Source of the DNA: Anaerococcus sp. Marseille-Q5996
Lineage (GTDB): Bacteria > Bacillota > Clostridia > Tissierellales > Peptoniphilaceae
Direction: 5' to 3'
DNA: 64,000 nt
Assembly: GCF_946893725.1 (NCBI RefSeq)
Contig: NZ_CAMPPE010000003.1
Location: 186,001-250,000, forward strand
The position numbers and the translations under genes are program-made. Shown here piece after piece: positions 26,801-33,080 of this stretch; positions within the stretch are counted from its first letter, which is position 1; the number at the start of each line of letters is the position of its first letter. The notes under the pieces were generated by a model, which worked only from the letters and a program-made list of their open reading frames with translations, searched no databases and was not told the origin of the DNA.

Positions 26801-27236
26801 AACAACTGAAAAGCCAGATGATAAACTAACACCAGAAGAAATTCCTGGACATAATTCAGAATCAGAAGCAACTGAAAAACCAGAAACTCCTGATAAGTCA
26901 GACAAAACTGAACAGACAGGTAAGGATGACAAAACTGAAGATGGTGAAAAACCAGAAGAAACTGACAAGCTAGATACTAAAGATAAGACCGAGATAGAAA
27001 ACGAAGATAATGATATATCATCAGACAAGCTAAGAGTGCCAAGCCCATCAACATCTATCTCGTCTAACAACCAAGTAAGCTCACCTACTAGAAGTGTAGT
27101 TACTAAATCATCTGATAAAGGTGCAAGTAACAACGTAAAAACTGGTGTGAGCGGTGCTATTAATGTAGCGTCTATATTAGCTCTTGCTGGTGCTGGTTTA
27201 TACGCTACTAGAAATAAAGAAAACGAAGAAGAATAG
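20814..27236 (+). CDS. Giant G5-repeat cell-wall surface protein
   Basis: Secreted adhesin-like protein of 2140 residues. A lysine-rich start and hydrophobic segment end at AHA-AE (about 31-33), a signal peptide. Residues 34-290 are an acidic Ser/Thr/Glu-rich stalk. Residues about 300-880 form the apical domains, ending with a Rib-like module (SYELIGNTFKDNKG). From about 895 to 1886 there are 13 G5-type repeats, each ending near 'IKVGTK'; four of them are duplicated as a block. A Pro/Asp/Thr wall-spanning region (1890-2010) follows. The C-terminus has a hydrophobic stretch and charged tail preceded by NVKTG (2107-2111), a sorting motif with Val in place of Pro. Only two cysteines occur (1600, 1887). 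The architecture resembles SasG/Aap biofilm proteins. The ribosome site is GGAAAGGA. Confidence 0.93.
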   Translation: MPKKKNKNKFIIGLSSTMLGALMIASAPDAHAAEATNIVYEINENADFIEPTTTEEDSGYSTNDTTAEEESTSEETTLVEESSKSENLIDSEADALNLEDSAEEANTQKVSNENNEEFTDKTDPVDESIETSSDTSDDLINQDPEEKSQSIDSNRSAAETDFATATDAVDKSNTEDNTNALKDIPADNEAIKESESGDSPEDSSVEGGLKKDTEAGDDPLLEEDDKLPKTSEGAQLPSEEGAEVLAEKKLEISEEKTPQAQQAGEGEEATEPNYAEDEKKIKDYSGEERYRSTEMEQGNGTAANFIPPDEMNEFVDGYRYHSSEPSAASEDKTQWGVEIEIDKEKGQRTYTDFYFTNTGNMGGVLDTGNVSANEAGDKIAGGEKDPNYKATSEIKIDGRRDQRNLNLYATEDDIKHINNIDNTNTTMAWQGKYKKDHYVKPNATEGASAQFSFTVNPWPNENDKLSLIKLNGSHDQKEFVQGQTITTGVKVENLDDNARERLVGQVYNPITGEVVKGAKAYIDENDNVVVKMPDGALKKDANGKTVINEDSIFNTPEYKNLQNLEVKFFARPRTAEEFKAIVEGNGNGYYTETGAGTATINHNGKDVVIDKQGIDRYDHYNLIGDFKLNLDDTRYYDQDFKDQEGKKLDDHTSTKVFPGNDFSVEIQDPAETGGTQKTGGEMDGAYSRGEASGKLKEEFLDIANKQIADDLGVDYDEFITSEDYADKRWIVDGKSDNISKFTIRAPKQAKAGDFLALPVEYTYTNGSTDTHWFHFVVQETNNNRPEYLAEVGPQGNTLVNKPIITKSEEDLKKNQPQSYELIGNTFKDNKGNVWNVSIDQETGAVTATLPTNLPDGKEINGGEKLTVPVKVKYTDQTTGEEKTEEIKAQFIATKQHKTLTNETKTSEIPYETEVVYDENLPEGHFQETQAGQKGELKITFVQDTLNGKKGIFQQDGTFKEGESKIEAVVTKEATPRIIKIGTKPASTTVEIPFDTEYVPDNTLDVGKTELINDGEKGEVTITTTRNEDGTITVNKNVTKDAKNKKVKIGTKTQGQIVDTDKIPFGYKVEFDPDFYKNYPDATENYKIVTPGKEGENTKTWTIVNSEKVGDPEVKITDPVDAVIKVGQKAYNGTVTNTVTKEIPYTVKVVKNPELEAGKSNVKQKGVAGSRTYEYTGEIVNGNLKEGSTFTEKELTDKYVAPKEEIIEIGTKPAENSKTIDSDVEVDVDIIYDPTIDKGVVNIGDLKPGTVTTVVKNEYDPETGEIKTTEDTVVTNPSRKVVIGTKDLTASYTEEDNEIIPFKTEIEFDPNLEAGKRETKQVGIDGVRTTKTDVKVVNGVVTKGNPVVTESQPQNQIIRVGTMTEGKHSHEEKIPFKYEIEYDSNLKAGEYVVDVEGKEGSRTTEWTIKNSEVVKDSASVTKEEKPVNAQIRVGKKDFTGNVSHEVTEEIPYDVKVIEDPNMIAGTSEIVTQGVAGSKTTKYTQAVKNGEADGELTSEVTSTTNPTQQVIKVGTKPAENNKDYSKDVNVKVEYVYDENLDKGVVKVGDLTKGKVEIKTVNKYDPKTGEVTTTEEEKVTEATQKIIVGTKDFTGTYKYDKTCPIPFEVTITEDPNLAKGEKVVDQEGQAGSKTTYYEQDIKNGQPDGDPKKLNEKINSQPKNHIVRIGTKVSESSTVKTVDREIPFETEYIYDDTMDAGSEKVESEGKVGKEKVTITTKITDGTGETSEETKTITEKEDRVVRIGTKPVTKETELPSNTEYRYNPELPAGETKVVEEGTPGKLTYTTSFNKETGKLEVTEERTEPTNKVVEYGSKTEGTVTVESDIPFEVEIQEDPELEAGTTKVVQEGALGKKETTITIENSKEVSREDKTIAEPTKKIIKVGTKNVCEIPPVDPTDPTDPTDPTEPTDPEEPGEEDPTDPQDPGEENPTDPTEPTDPTDPTKPEEPGKPNEPGTPGETTEDPGKSNESDTPGETPEEPGKPNEPGIPGEDPKPEDPTTEKPDDKLTPEEIPGHNSESEATEKPETPDKSDKTEQTGKDDKTEDGEKPEETDKLDTKDKTEIENEDNDISSDKLRVPSPSTSISSNNQVSSPTRSVVTKSSDKGASNNVKTGVSGAINVASILALAGAGLYATRNKENEEE
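23967..24899 (+). repeat. First copy of a four-repeat G5 block
   Basis: Four successive G5-type repeats (types D, A, B, C) of 933 bases. Type D opens with 'TQGQIVDTDKIPFGYKVEFD', type A with 'AYNGTV', type B with 'PAENSK' and contains 'DKGVVNIGDLKPG', type C opens with 'DLTASY'. The order and type of repeats recur in the next 918 bases. Confidence 0.8.
24900..25817 (+). repeat. Second copy of the four-repeat G5 block
   Basis: Repeats D', A', B', C' in the same order: D' opens with 'TEGKHSHEEKIPFKYEIEYD', A' with 'DFTGNV', B' with 'PAENNK' and contains 'DKGVVKVGDLTKG', C' opens with 'DFTGTY'. Each matches its counterpart in the first block better than its neighbours, as expected from a tandem duplication of the whole block followed by divergence. 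Confidence 0.8.
26490..26815 (+). repeat. Low-complexity Pro/Asp/Thr and Pro/Gly/Glu coding repeat
   Basis: Short tandem units encoding DPT/EPT triplets and then 'PGKPNEPG'-type units. This is the wall-spanning part of the G5 protein. It also produces a long spurious open frame on the minus strand. Confidence 0.85.
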
Positions 27237-27264
27237 AAAATCTTTCTGATTCGTAGAAACTAAA

Positions 27265-27300
27265 AAAGACCCTAAGTTTTGATAAACTTAGGGTTTTTCT
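27265..27300 (+). terminator. Terminator after the G5 surface protein
   Basis: ACCCTAAGTTT pairs with AAACTTAGGGT around a four-base loop, followed by T's. Confidence 0.9.
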
Positions 27301-27315
27301 TTGCAAAATATCATA

Positions 27316-27345
27316 AAAAAGATGGACTATCAAGCCCATCTTTTT
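27316..27345 (-). terminator. Terminator of the small lipoprotein gene
   Basis: AAAAAGATGG pairs with CCATCTTTTT, T-runs on both strands. It lies 14 bases beyond the minus-strand lipoprotein stop and may also back up the G5-protein terminator. Confidence 0.8.
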
Positions 27346-27359
27346 GATTATTAATCTTA

Positions 27360-27638
27360 TTAGTTATTTGTTTTTTCTGTAGCTTCTTCTTCAGCTTCTG
27401 TTGCTGCTTCATCAGCATTTTCTTCAGCTTCTTTAGCTTCGTCAGCTGCTTCTTCTGCTTTGTTTTCAGCTTCGTCAGCTTTGTCTTCAGCTTCTTTTGC
27501 GTCTGTAGCTTCGTCTACTGCTGGTTCTGTAACAGTTGTGTCTGTTGTTGGTTCAGCTTCTTTTGTTTCTGCATTGTTTCCACATCCTGCAAATGCGAAT
27601 GTTCCTGCTAATGCTAATGCGATTAATTTTTTGTTCAT
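27360..27638 (-). CDS. Small Ala/Glu-rich lipoprotein
   Basis: 92-residue lipoprotein of unknown role. The signal ends in FAGC, so Cys19 should be lipidated. The mature part is a Thr-rich linker followed by an uninterrupted charged helix built of 'EAEDKADEAENKAEEAADEAKEAEE' type units, a heptad-like pattern that could form a coiled coil or extended rod at the membrane. It has its own consensus promoter (27676-27704), AAGGAG site and terminator, so it is probably abundant. Confidence 0.85.
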   Translation of the reverse strand: MNKKLIALALAGTFAFAGCGNNAETKEAEPTTDTTVTEPAVDEATDAKEAEDKADEAENKAEEAADEAKEAEENADEAATEAEEEATEKTNN

Positions 27639-27675
27639 AATACTCTCCTTTTTTGTTAATTATCTTAACAGCGTT

Positions 27676-27704
27676 ATTATAGCCTCATAGGGCGTATTTG
27701 TCAA
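27676..27704 (-). promoter_or_regulatory. Consensus promoter of the small lipoprotein gene
   Basis: Minus-strand TTGACA (27699-27704), 17-base spacer, TATAAT (27676-27681): a perfect sigma-A match. Confidence 0.92.
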
Positions 27705-27771
27705 ATAAGCTTATTATTTATACAATTTATGTAAATGATTGCTATTTATCATCAATAAAGGAAGATATTAA

Positions 27772-27803
27772 AAAAAACCCTACTTATATATAGTAGGAGT
27801 TTT
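27772..27803 (-). terminator. Terminator of the 5'-nucleotidase gene
   Basis: On the minus strand AACTCCTACTA pairs with TAGTAGGGTT-like text around an AT loop, followed by seven U's. Confidence 0.75.
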
Positions 27804-27812
27804 AAATAATAT

Positions 27813-29771
27813 CTAAGCTGCTTTGTCTGCTGCTGTAGCTTGACTTATATCTGTCATTCTGTTGTCTATTTGTGGATTGATTTCTCCATCGTTTCTGATA
27901 GCATTTTCAAAGATTTCTGAGATTAGTTCATATTCTCCAGTTCTTTGATATACCTTAAACATTTCATATCCATCTCCACCAATTGACATAAAGTCGTTTG
28001 TAACTAGGGTGTAGGTTTTGTTTGGATCCATAGCTTCACCAGCAATTGTTATTTCTGTTACTCTGTCACCGGTTTGTCTTGTAGAATCATATTTTACCAT
28101 CATTCCACCAATTTGTGGGAATTTTCCAGCTGAGTTAGGTGCATCTGTTAGACCGTGTTCTAGAGCTTCTTTGATTACTGATCCTGGTACTTCTAAAGTT
28201 ACTGCAAAGTTGGTGAATGGGAATACTGTTAGTACATCACCTTTTGTGATATTTCCAGCTGAGATTGAATCTCTAATTCCACCACCGTTTGTAATTGCTA
28301 CATCTGCACCGGTTGCTTTTATCATTGCATCTGTTATATAGTTACCAAGGTTTGTTTCGCGAGTTCTTACCATTTCACGAGCACCTTCTAGGTCAACACT
28401 TGTTTGCCCAACGTTTTGGTCAAGTACTTTTTTGTTTTCATTTGAAACTGCTTCTATTTGTGCCAGTGTTTCTTTGTTTGCGTATAGGTGTTTCATTCTA
28501 GCGTATGGTTTTAGGCTAGCGCTTTTTGCAACGATTTTGTTATCTTTGTCTAATAGAAGTGTAACATCACCGATAAAATATCCGTGCGCCTTTGCTTGAG
28601 CAATAAGTGTGTTACCTACATATCTACCATTTTGTAATTCTGTGTGTGAGTGACCGTCGATTATTAGATCAATACCTTCTACATTTTCAGCAATCATTGT
28701 TGAAGTTTCTTTGCTTTCTTTATCTTCTCCTAGGTGAGATAGGCAGATAATGATTTGTGCACCTTGATTTCTTAAGTTATTAACTTCGTTTTGAGCTGTT
28801 TCTATAGTGTTTGCAAATGTTAGTCCTTCTGTATTTGCTGGAGAAGATTTTGTTTTTGTTTCTTCAGTAGCTAGACCAAAGATACCAACTTTTACTCCAT
28901 CAACATCGATGATGCTATTTGAATCTATAATATTATTACCATCTTGGTTAGTAACATTTGCAGCAAAGATTGGGAAATTTGCTCTGTTATTTAGTTCTAC
29001 TAGTCTTTGGTATCCGTAGTTAAAATCGTGGTTACCAGCTGCCATTGCATCAAATCCCATTTGGTTCATCACATCGATTACACTCTCACCACGAGATATT
29101 GTGGCAAAAGTTGTACCGTGGACAACATCACCTGCGTTTAATAGTAGGGCATTATTATTTGTATTTCTGTTATCAAAATATGTTTTTAACTTAGCAAAAC
29201 CAAGTTCGCCATTTTTTTCATTTTCTTCGATTCTACCGTGAGTATCATTTACATGGACAATTGAAATTGTTTTGTAGCCACGAAGTTTGTTTAATTTGTA
29301 TTCTGCTTTTCCTTGGGCTGTCATAGAGTCATTTACCATTTTAGTAAATTTATCTTTGCTATTTTCGATTTTATTTGGTGTTAGTTCAAATAATAGGAAA
29401 ACTGACTCTGCTTTTACCTTGTTATTAAATACGGCATTGTCTAATTTTTTGATGCTTTCATCTTCATTTGCTCTTTCTGGATGTAGGGCATCTACAACTG
29501 GTTTTGATTTTTTAAGTGCTTCATCTGATTTTTTTACAAGATCACTAAGTTGAGATTCAGCACCATTTGCAAGGTTAGGATACTCATTTAAAAGCATTTT
29601 ACTAGCTTTATTAGATACATTGTTGTTAAAGTACGATGTTTCAAGTTGAGCTTTTTTGCCATCATCTGGAATTGCATAAGCATCGTTAACTGATGTAACT
29701 AGGCCTGATGCAAGAAGTGCAAAACTTAGTGCAGCTGTAAAAATTGGTTTTACTTTTTTATTGTTTAACAT
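27813..29771 (-). CDS. Secreted 5'-nucleotidase / UDP-sugar hydrolase family protein
   Basis: Exported metallophosphoesterase of 652 residues. The signal peptide ends near 'NDAYA'. An N-terminal helical region (about 40-165) is unrelated to the catalytic part. The metal site is intact: 'HVNDTHGRIEE', 'NAGDVVHGTTFA', 'AAGNHDFNYG', 'DGHSHTEL'. The C-terminal nucleotide-binding domain shows 'ITNGGGIRDS' and 'NDFMSIGGDGYEMF'. Such enzymes dephosphorylate external nucleotides for salvage; in some pathogens they make adenosine that dampens host defence. No wall-sorting signal is present, so it is likely released or held by its N-terminal part. Confidence 0.93.
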   Translation of the reverse strand: MLNNKKVKPIFTAALSFALLASGLVTSVNDAYAIPDDGKKAQLETSYFNNNVSNKASKMLLNEYPNLANGAESQLSDLVKKSDEALKKSKPVVDALHPERANEDESIKKLDNAVFNNKVKAESVFLLFELTPNKIENSKDKFTKMVNDSMTAQGKAEYKLNKLRGYKTISIVHVNDTHGRIEENEKNGELGFAKLKTYFDNRNTNNNALLLNAGDVVHGTTFATISRGESVIDVMNQMGFDAMAAGNHDFNYGYQRLVELNNRANFPIFAANVTNQDGNNIIDSNSIIDVDGVKVGIFGLATEETKTKSSPANTEGLTFANTIETAQNEVNNLRNQGAQIIICLSHLGEDKESKETSTMIAENVEGIDLIIDGHSHTELQNGRYVGNTLIAQAKAHGYFIGDVTLLLDKDNKIVAKSASLKPYARMKHLYANKETLAQIEAVSNENKKVLDQNVGQTSVDLEGAREMVRTRETNLGNYITDAMIKATGADVAITNGGGIRDSISAGNITKGDVLTVFPFTNFAVTLEVPGSVIKEALEHGLTDAPNSAGKFPQIGGMMVKYDSTRQTGDRVTEITIAGEAMDPNKTYTLVTNDFMSIGGDGYEMFKVYQRTGEYELISEIFENAIRNDGEINPQIDNRMTDISQATAADKAA

Positions 29772-29805
29772 AGATCCTCCAAAAATTTATTTATATATCT
29801 ATCAT

Positions 29806-29833
29806 ATAATATTTTCAAAGTAAGTATTGTAAA
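29806..29833 (-). promoter_or_regulatory. Probable promoter of the 5'-nucleotidase gene
   Basis: Minus-strand TTTACA (29828-29833), 16-base spacer, TATTAT (29806-29811), 34 bases before the start. Confidence 0.5.
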
Positions 29834-29918
29834 ATTTATTTTATATTTGTATGAGTTTGTAAAATCTAAGTAAGGGTAAAAGATAAGAAAGAATAGGTAA
29901 GCTAGAAAGGAATATACT

Positions 29919-30770
29919 ATGGAAAAGTTTATAGGAAATTTGCCGATTGAAGTAACAGATATTAGGGCCAGCCGTGGTGGTGATGTCAATGATGCATACA
30001 AAATATATTCGGCTGATAAATTATATTATATGTTGGTTCAAAAAAATTGTTATGATAGTTTTTATGATGGTGAGATAGCTGGACTAAAACTTTTTGAAGA
30101 AATTGGCATAAATGCTCCTAGGGTAATTGACCATGGATTTGTTGATGGAGATGCTTATTTGCTTTTATCCTTTTTAGAAGAAGCTAGCAAAGGATCACAA
30201 AGTGAGCTTGCTGAAGTAGTTGCTAAGATGCACCAAAAGAAAAGCCCTAATGGAAAATTTGGTTTTGATTATCCTTACAGGGGGTCACAAACTACATTTT
30301 CAAATGATTGGAAGGATACTTGGGCAGAAGTTTTTTTAGAAGAGCGTATGAATGTATTAGCCAAACAATTAATGGATATGGATTTGTGGACTGACTATGA
30401 TTATGAAAAGTTTGAGAAGGTATACCTGATAATGGACAATGAACTTAAAAATCAGAAATCTCAAGCATCTCTACTTCATGGTGACCTATGGGGTGGCAAC
30501 TATATGTTTTTAAGCGATGGGTCACCAGCCTTATTTGATCCTAGTCCATTTTATGGCGATAGGGAATTTGATATAGGAATAACAACAGTTTTTGGCGAAT
30601 TTACTGATGAATTTTACCAAAGATATAATGAAATCTATCCATTAGAAGATGGATATAGATTGCGATTAGAATTTTACAGGCTTTACTTATATATGGTGCA
30701 CCTTGTAAAATTTGGAGAAATGTATGAGTCTTCAGTAAATGCTATTATGGAAAATATACTTAATTTTTGA
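29919..30770 (+). CDS. Fructosamine/ketosamine-3-kinase family protein
   Basis: Kinase of 283 residues with the FN3K fold. These enzymes phosphorylate sugar amines on glycated proteins or metabolites, leading to deglycation. Seen: 'SRGGDVNDAYKIYS' at the nucleotide loop, the catalytic 'LLHGDLWGGNYMF', and the metal-binding 'FDPSPFYGDREFDIG', all intact. A GAAAGGAA ribosome site precedes the ATG. Two small paralogous genes follow at once, the first starting 8 bases after its stop. Confidence 0.92.
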   Translation: MEKFIGNLPIEVTDIRASRGGDVNDAYKIYSADKLYYMLVQKNCYDSFYDGEIAGLKLFEEIGINAPRVIDHGFVDGDAYLLLSFLEEASKGSQSELAEVVAKMHQKKSPNGKFGFDYPYRGSQTTFSNDWKDTWAEVFLEERMNVLAKQLMDMDLWTDYDYEKFEKVYLIMDNELKNQKSQASLLHGDLWGGNYMFLSDGSPALFDPSPFYGDREFDIGITTVFGEFTDEFYQRYNEIYPLEDGYRLRLEFYRLYLYMVHLVKFGEMYESSVNAIMENILNF

Positions 30771-30778
30771 GGTGAATT

Positions 30779-31012
30779 ATGACATTGATAGAAAAGAGCA
30801 AGGAAAAAGTATTAGACTTTGTACAAAACGAATATGACGGCTATACAGATATAGATTATCTAGGTGAGTGGGAGAGCTATGATTGCTATGTAGTAAATAC
30901 TGATGATGATACAGACGGAGTAGGAGCCTTTGCCTTAGTAAATGATGAAGGCGTTCGCATAGCTGATAGCGATGAAGATTATGAGATAGTCCACTTTTTT
31001 GATATAGATTAG
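30779..31012 (+). CDS. Small acidic hypothetical protein, paralogue 1
   Basis: 77 residues, rich in Asp/Glu, no signal peptide. It shares its plan with the next gene: an N-terminal helix, then 'YLGEWESYDCYVVNTDDD', an acidic turn, and 'FALVNDEGVRIADSDED'. It has a GAGGTGAA ribosome site directly after the kinase stop. Function unknown; the pattern of short strands looks like a small beta-rich fold. Confidence 0.75.
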   Translation: MTLIEKSKEKVLDFVQNEYDGYTDIDYLGEWESYDCYVVNTDDDTDGVGAFALVNDEGVRIADSDEDYEIVHFFDID

Positions 31013-31019
31013 GAGAATT

Positions 31020-31250
31020 ATGGAAAATAAATATTATGACCAAGCCTTGGAATTTACAATAAAGGAATTTGAGGAAGATAGTGAAATTGCATTTCTTGGA
31101 GTCTACGAGGGTTATGAGGTCTATAGGATAAAAAATAATGATGATGAAAGCAATTTTTTAGTAGATGAATACATCTTGGCAAATGAAGATGGAGTAGCTA
31201 AATCCTATTATCACGAGTCAGTAGATATTGCTAGAAAATTTGGAATATAA
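31020..31250 (+). CDS. Small acidic hypothetical protein, paralogue 2
   Basis: 76 residues. It aligns by eye with the preceding protein: 'FLGVYEGYEVYRIKNNDDE' and 'YILANEDGVAKSYYHES' stand at the same places. The pair therefore arose by tandem duplication. It has its own AGGAG site 7 bases after the upstream stop and is followed by a terminator, which closes the kinase operon. Confidence 0.75.
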   Translation: MENKYYDQALEFTIKEFEEDSEIAFLGVYEGYEVYRIKNNDDESNFLVDEYILANEDGVAKSYYHESVDIARKFGI

Positions 31251-31255
31251 GAAAT

Positions 31256-31279
31256 ACGCTAGGAAACTAGCGTTTTTTT
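31256..31279 (+). terminator. Terminator of the kinase/paralogue operon
   Basis: CGCTAG pairs with CTAGCG around a GAAA tetraloop, then seven T's. Confidence 0.9.
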
Positions 31280-31302
31280 AAGCAAAAAATACCCAAGGAC
31301 GG

Positions 31303-31308
31303 TATAAT
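31303..31308 (+). promoter_or_regulatory. -10 box of the TerB-C operon
   Basis: TATAAT 29 bases before the GTG start. No convincing -35; the expected place lies at the end of the upstream terminator, so the promoter is weak, needs an activator, or relies on read-through. Confidence 0.55.
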
Positions 31309-31337
31309 GTTATTTAGATTAAATTAAGGGGGCTTAT

Positions 31338-33080
31338 GTGAAATACGAAGACATCAAAAAAATGATTGATAATATAGCAAGCGATATTTCTAAGCTTCAA
31401 AATAATGAAAAACATACATTTAAGAGAAAAATAGAAGCTGGAGATATGAAGGGTGTCATCGATATAAGCCTAGATAAAGAAGTCAAAATTCCTGAAAAAT
31501 TGCCAGATGAAAAACCAATCATAAAAGACTATAGATATTGGATTTTAAAACTTGACCGCCAATATAAGTCAAAAGCAATGAGAGTAAATCAATTAAATGT
31601 AGCTGCCCTTAAGATGTATGCGAAGCTTTGTGAAAAATTAGAAATTTTCCTAAATGAACAAGGAACAACTGTTGCTAGGAAGGTATCAAGCCTTCGTAGA
31701 GAAGGTCTGAATTTTGATTTATACTACACGATTTATCTGATAGCAGAAACTTATGTAATTAATTTTTATAACCCCTTATCCCAAAAAACAGCAGATAGGT
31801 CATTTAAAATTGTAGAAAATAATGTAGGTCATGAAGCAAGAAATATTATAGAAAATGAAGCTGAAAGATTAACTAGGGAATTAAAGCCTGCTGATAAGCA
31901 AACTCGTGAGTATTTTAAATTAACAGATAGTAATAAAGTATCCTTGTGGTGGGATGCGGATGGCTCTTTAAGAAAAAAATATAATTTTTCTAAAGATGAG
32001 CAAATTGCCATAGATCAGATTTCAAAACGTACTAATGTGCTTTGGAGAAATAAAAACGTATTTAATATCCTAATGGACCTTTATCTATCAACTCTAAGGG
32101 CCTTGTTTGACTATGAACAAATAAAAACTGATAGGCTAATAAAAATTATTAAACCCTATCAACAGTCCAAGGATATTTTAGATGCGATTTTGGTAATTTC
32201 TGAGAAAAATCTACGTGAAAAATTTACTTTTTATGGTTGGATTTCTACAAACAAGGCTAGGGATTTGCTAAAAGAAGAAGTTAATGAGGATATATATTTA
32301 TTTATAAAAAAATACCAAACAGACTACTTAAATAACTTGGATGAAGAATTGGTAGATGAAATATATAGGGAATATTTCGAAAAAAACCCCAATAAGATTC
32401 AAGATTTTATAAACTATTTGATAGGGCTTGATACAAAAAAACAAATCACTCTTATAAAAGATTACGAAAACAAAGAAAATTTTGAAAGAATCTTAAATGA
32501 ACTTGTAAAATCTTATGATGAAGAAAATAAAATTATTGGCTTGTTCTATTTTTATAAGAAGGGAATTAATAAAAAGAGTACAGAAAAATATTTATTTGAA
32601 GTTATTAACAAAGAAAACTATGATAAATTTTTAAATCTTGTAAATCAAAATGAACTTAGTGAAGAACTAATAGATGAGATAAGGGATTTAGAAAAAATTG
32701 CCCCTAAAAAAATAAAAGTCGATAGTAAAAAAATAGATATTTCTCGTAAAAATCTAGACAAAACTGTAAGTATGGTCAATGATTTTTATGAAGATGTGGA
32801 AATCAAAGAGGAAGAAACCCTAGAAAAAACTTTGACAACAAATAATGAAAATAATTATGATGGCATACTAATAAAAATTTTGGATCAGGGTTTTATTAGC
32901 ACAGATGAACTTGAAAGTTTAGGCAAAGAAAAGGGCTTGACTTTAAACTCATTTTTAAGCAATATAAACGAATCCTTATTTGATTACATAGGTGATCAGA
33001 CCTTACTAATTGATGGCGAAAAAGTAATTATAGATGAATTTTATGTAGATATGATAAAGGAGTATGTAGATGGCAAATAG
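31338..33080 (+). CDS. TerB-N/TerB-C domain protein
   Basis: First gene of the candidate defence/stress island, 580 residues. The N-terminal part (about 60-280) resembles the TerB-N module ('YRYWILKLDRQYKSKAMRV', 'VARKVSSLRREG'). The middle is helical and Lys/Glu-rich, and the last 70 residues match TerB-C ('LIKILDQGFISTDELESLGKEKGL' to 'LIDGEKVIIDEFYV'). These domains belong to the tellurite-resistance-linked Ter group and are thought to act as metal-sensing or scaffold modules. Start is GTG at 31338 with an AGGGGG site; the ATG two bases earlier is out of frame. The end overlaps the next gene by 11 bases. No TerC, TerD or TerZ gene is near, so tellurite resistance is not implied. Confidence 0.82.
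   Translation: MKYEDIKKMIDNIASDISKLQNNEKHTFKRKIEAGDMKGVIDISLDKEVKIPEKLPDEKPIIKDYRYWILKLDRQYKSKAMRVNQLNVAALKMYAKLCEKLEIFLNEQGTTVARKVSSLRREGLNFDLYYTIYLIAETYVINFYNPLSQKTADRSFKIVENNVGHEARNIIENEAERLTRELKPADKQTREYFKLTDSNKVSLWWDADGSLRKKYNFSKDEQIAIDQISKRTNVLWRNKNVFNILMDLYLSTLRALFDYEQIKTDRLIKIIKPYQQSKDILDAILVISEKNLREKFTFYGWISTNKARDLLKEEVNEDIYLFIKKYQTDYLNNLDEELVDEIYREYFEKNPNKIQDFINYLIGLDTKKQITLIKDYENKENFERILNELVKSYDEENKIIGLFYFYKKGINKKSTEKYLFEVINKENYDKFLNLVNQNELSEELIDEIRDLEKIAPKKIKVDSKKIDISRKNLDKTVSMVNDFYEDVEIKEEETLEKTLTTNNENNYDGILIKILDQGFISTDELESLGKEKGLTLNSFLSNINESLFDYIGDQTLLIDGEKVIIDEFYVDMIKEYVDGK

Noticed and set aside
26345-27133. Long minus-strand open frame (262 residues, Ser/Gly/Val-rich) opposite the wall-protein tail
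   Set aside because: It is the mirror of the Pro/Asp/Thr repeat; low complexity, no ribosome site, and the plus strand is clearly coding.
29765-30001. Minus-strand frame spanning the 5'-nucleotidase promoter and the kinase start
   Set aside because: Overlaps two well-supported genes and a promoter; its composition looks random.
31338-33080. Tellurite-resistance operon
   Set aside because: Only TerB-type domains are seen; TerC, TerD, TerZ and TerA are missing, so the phenotype cannot be claimed.
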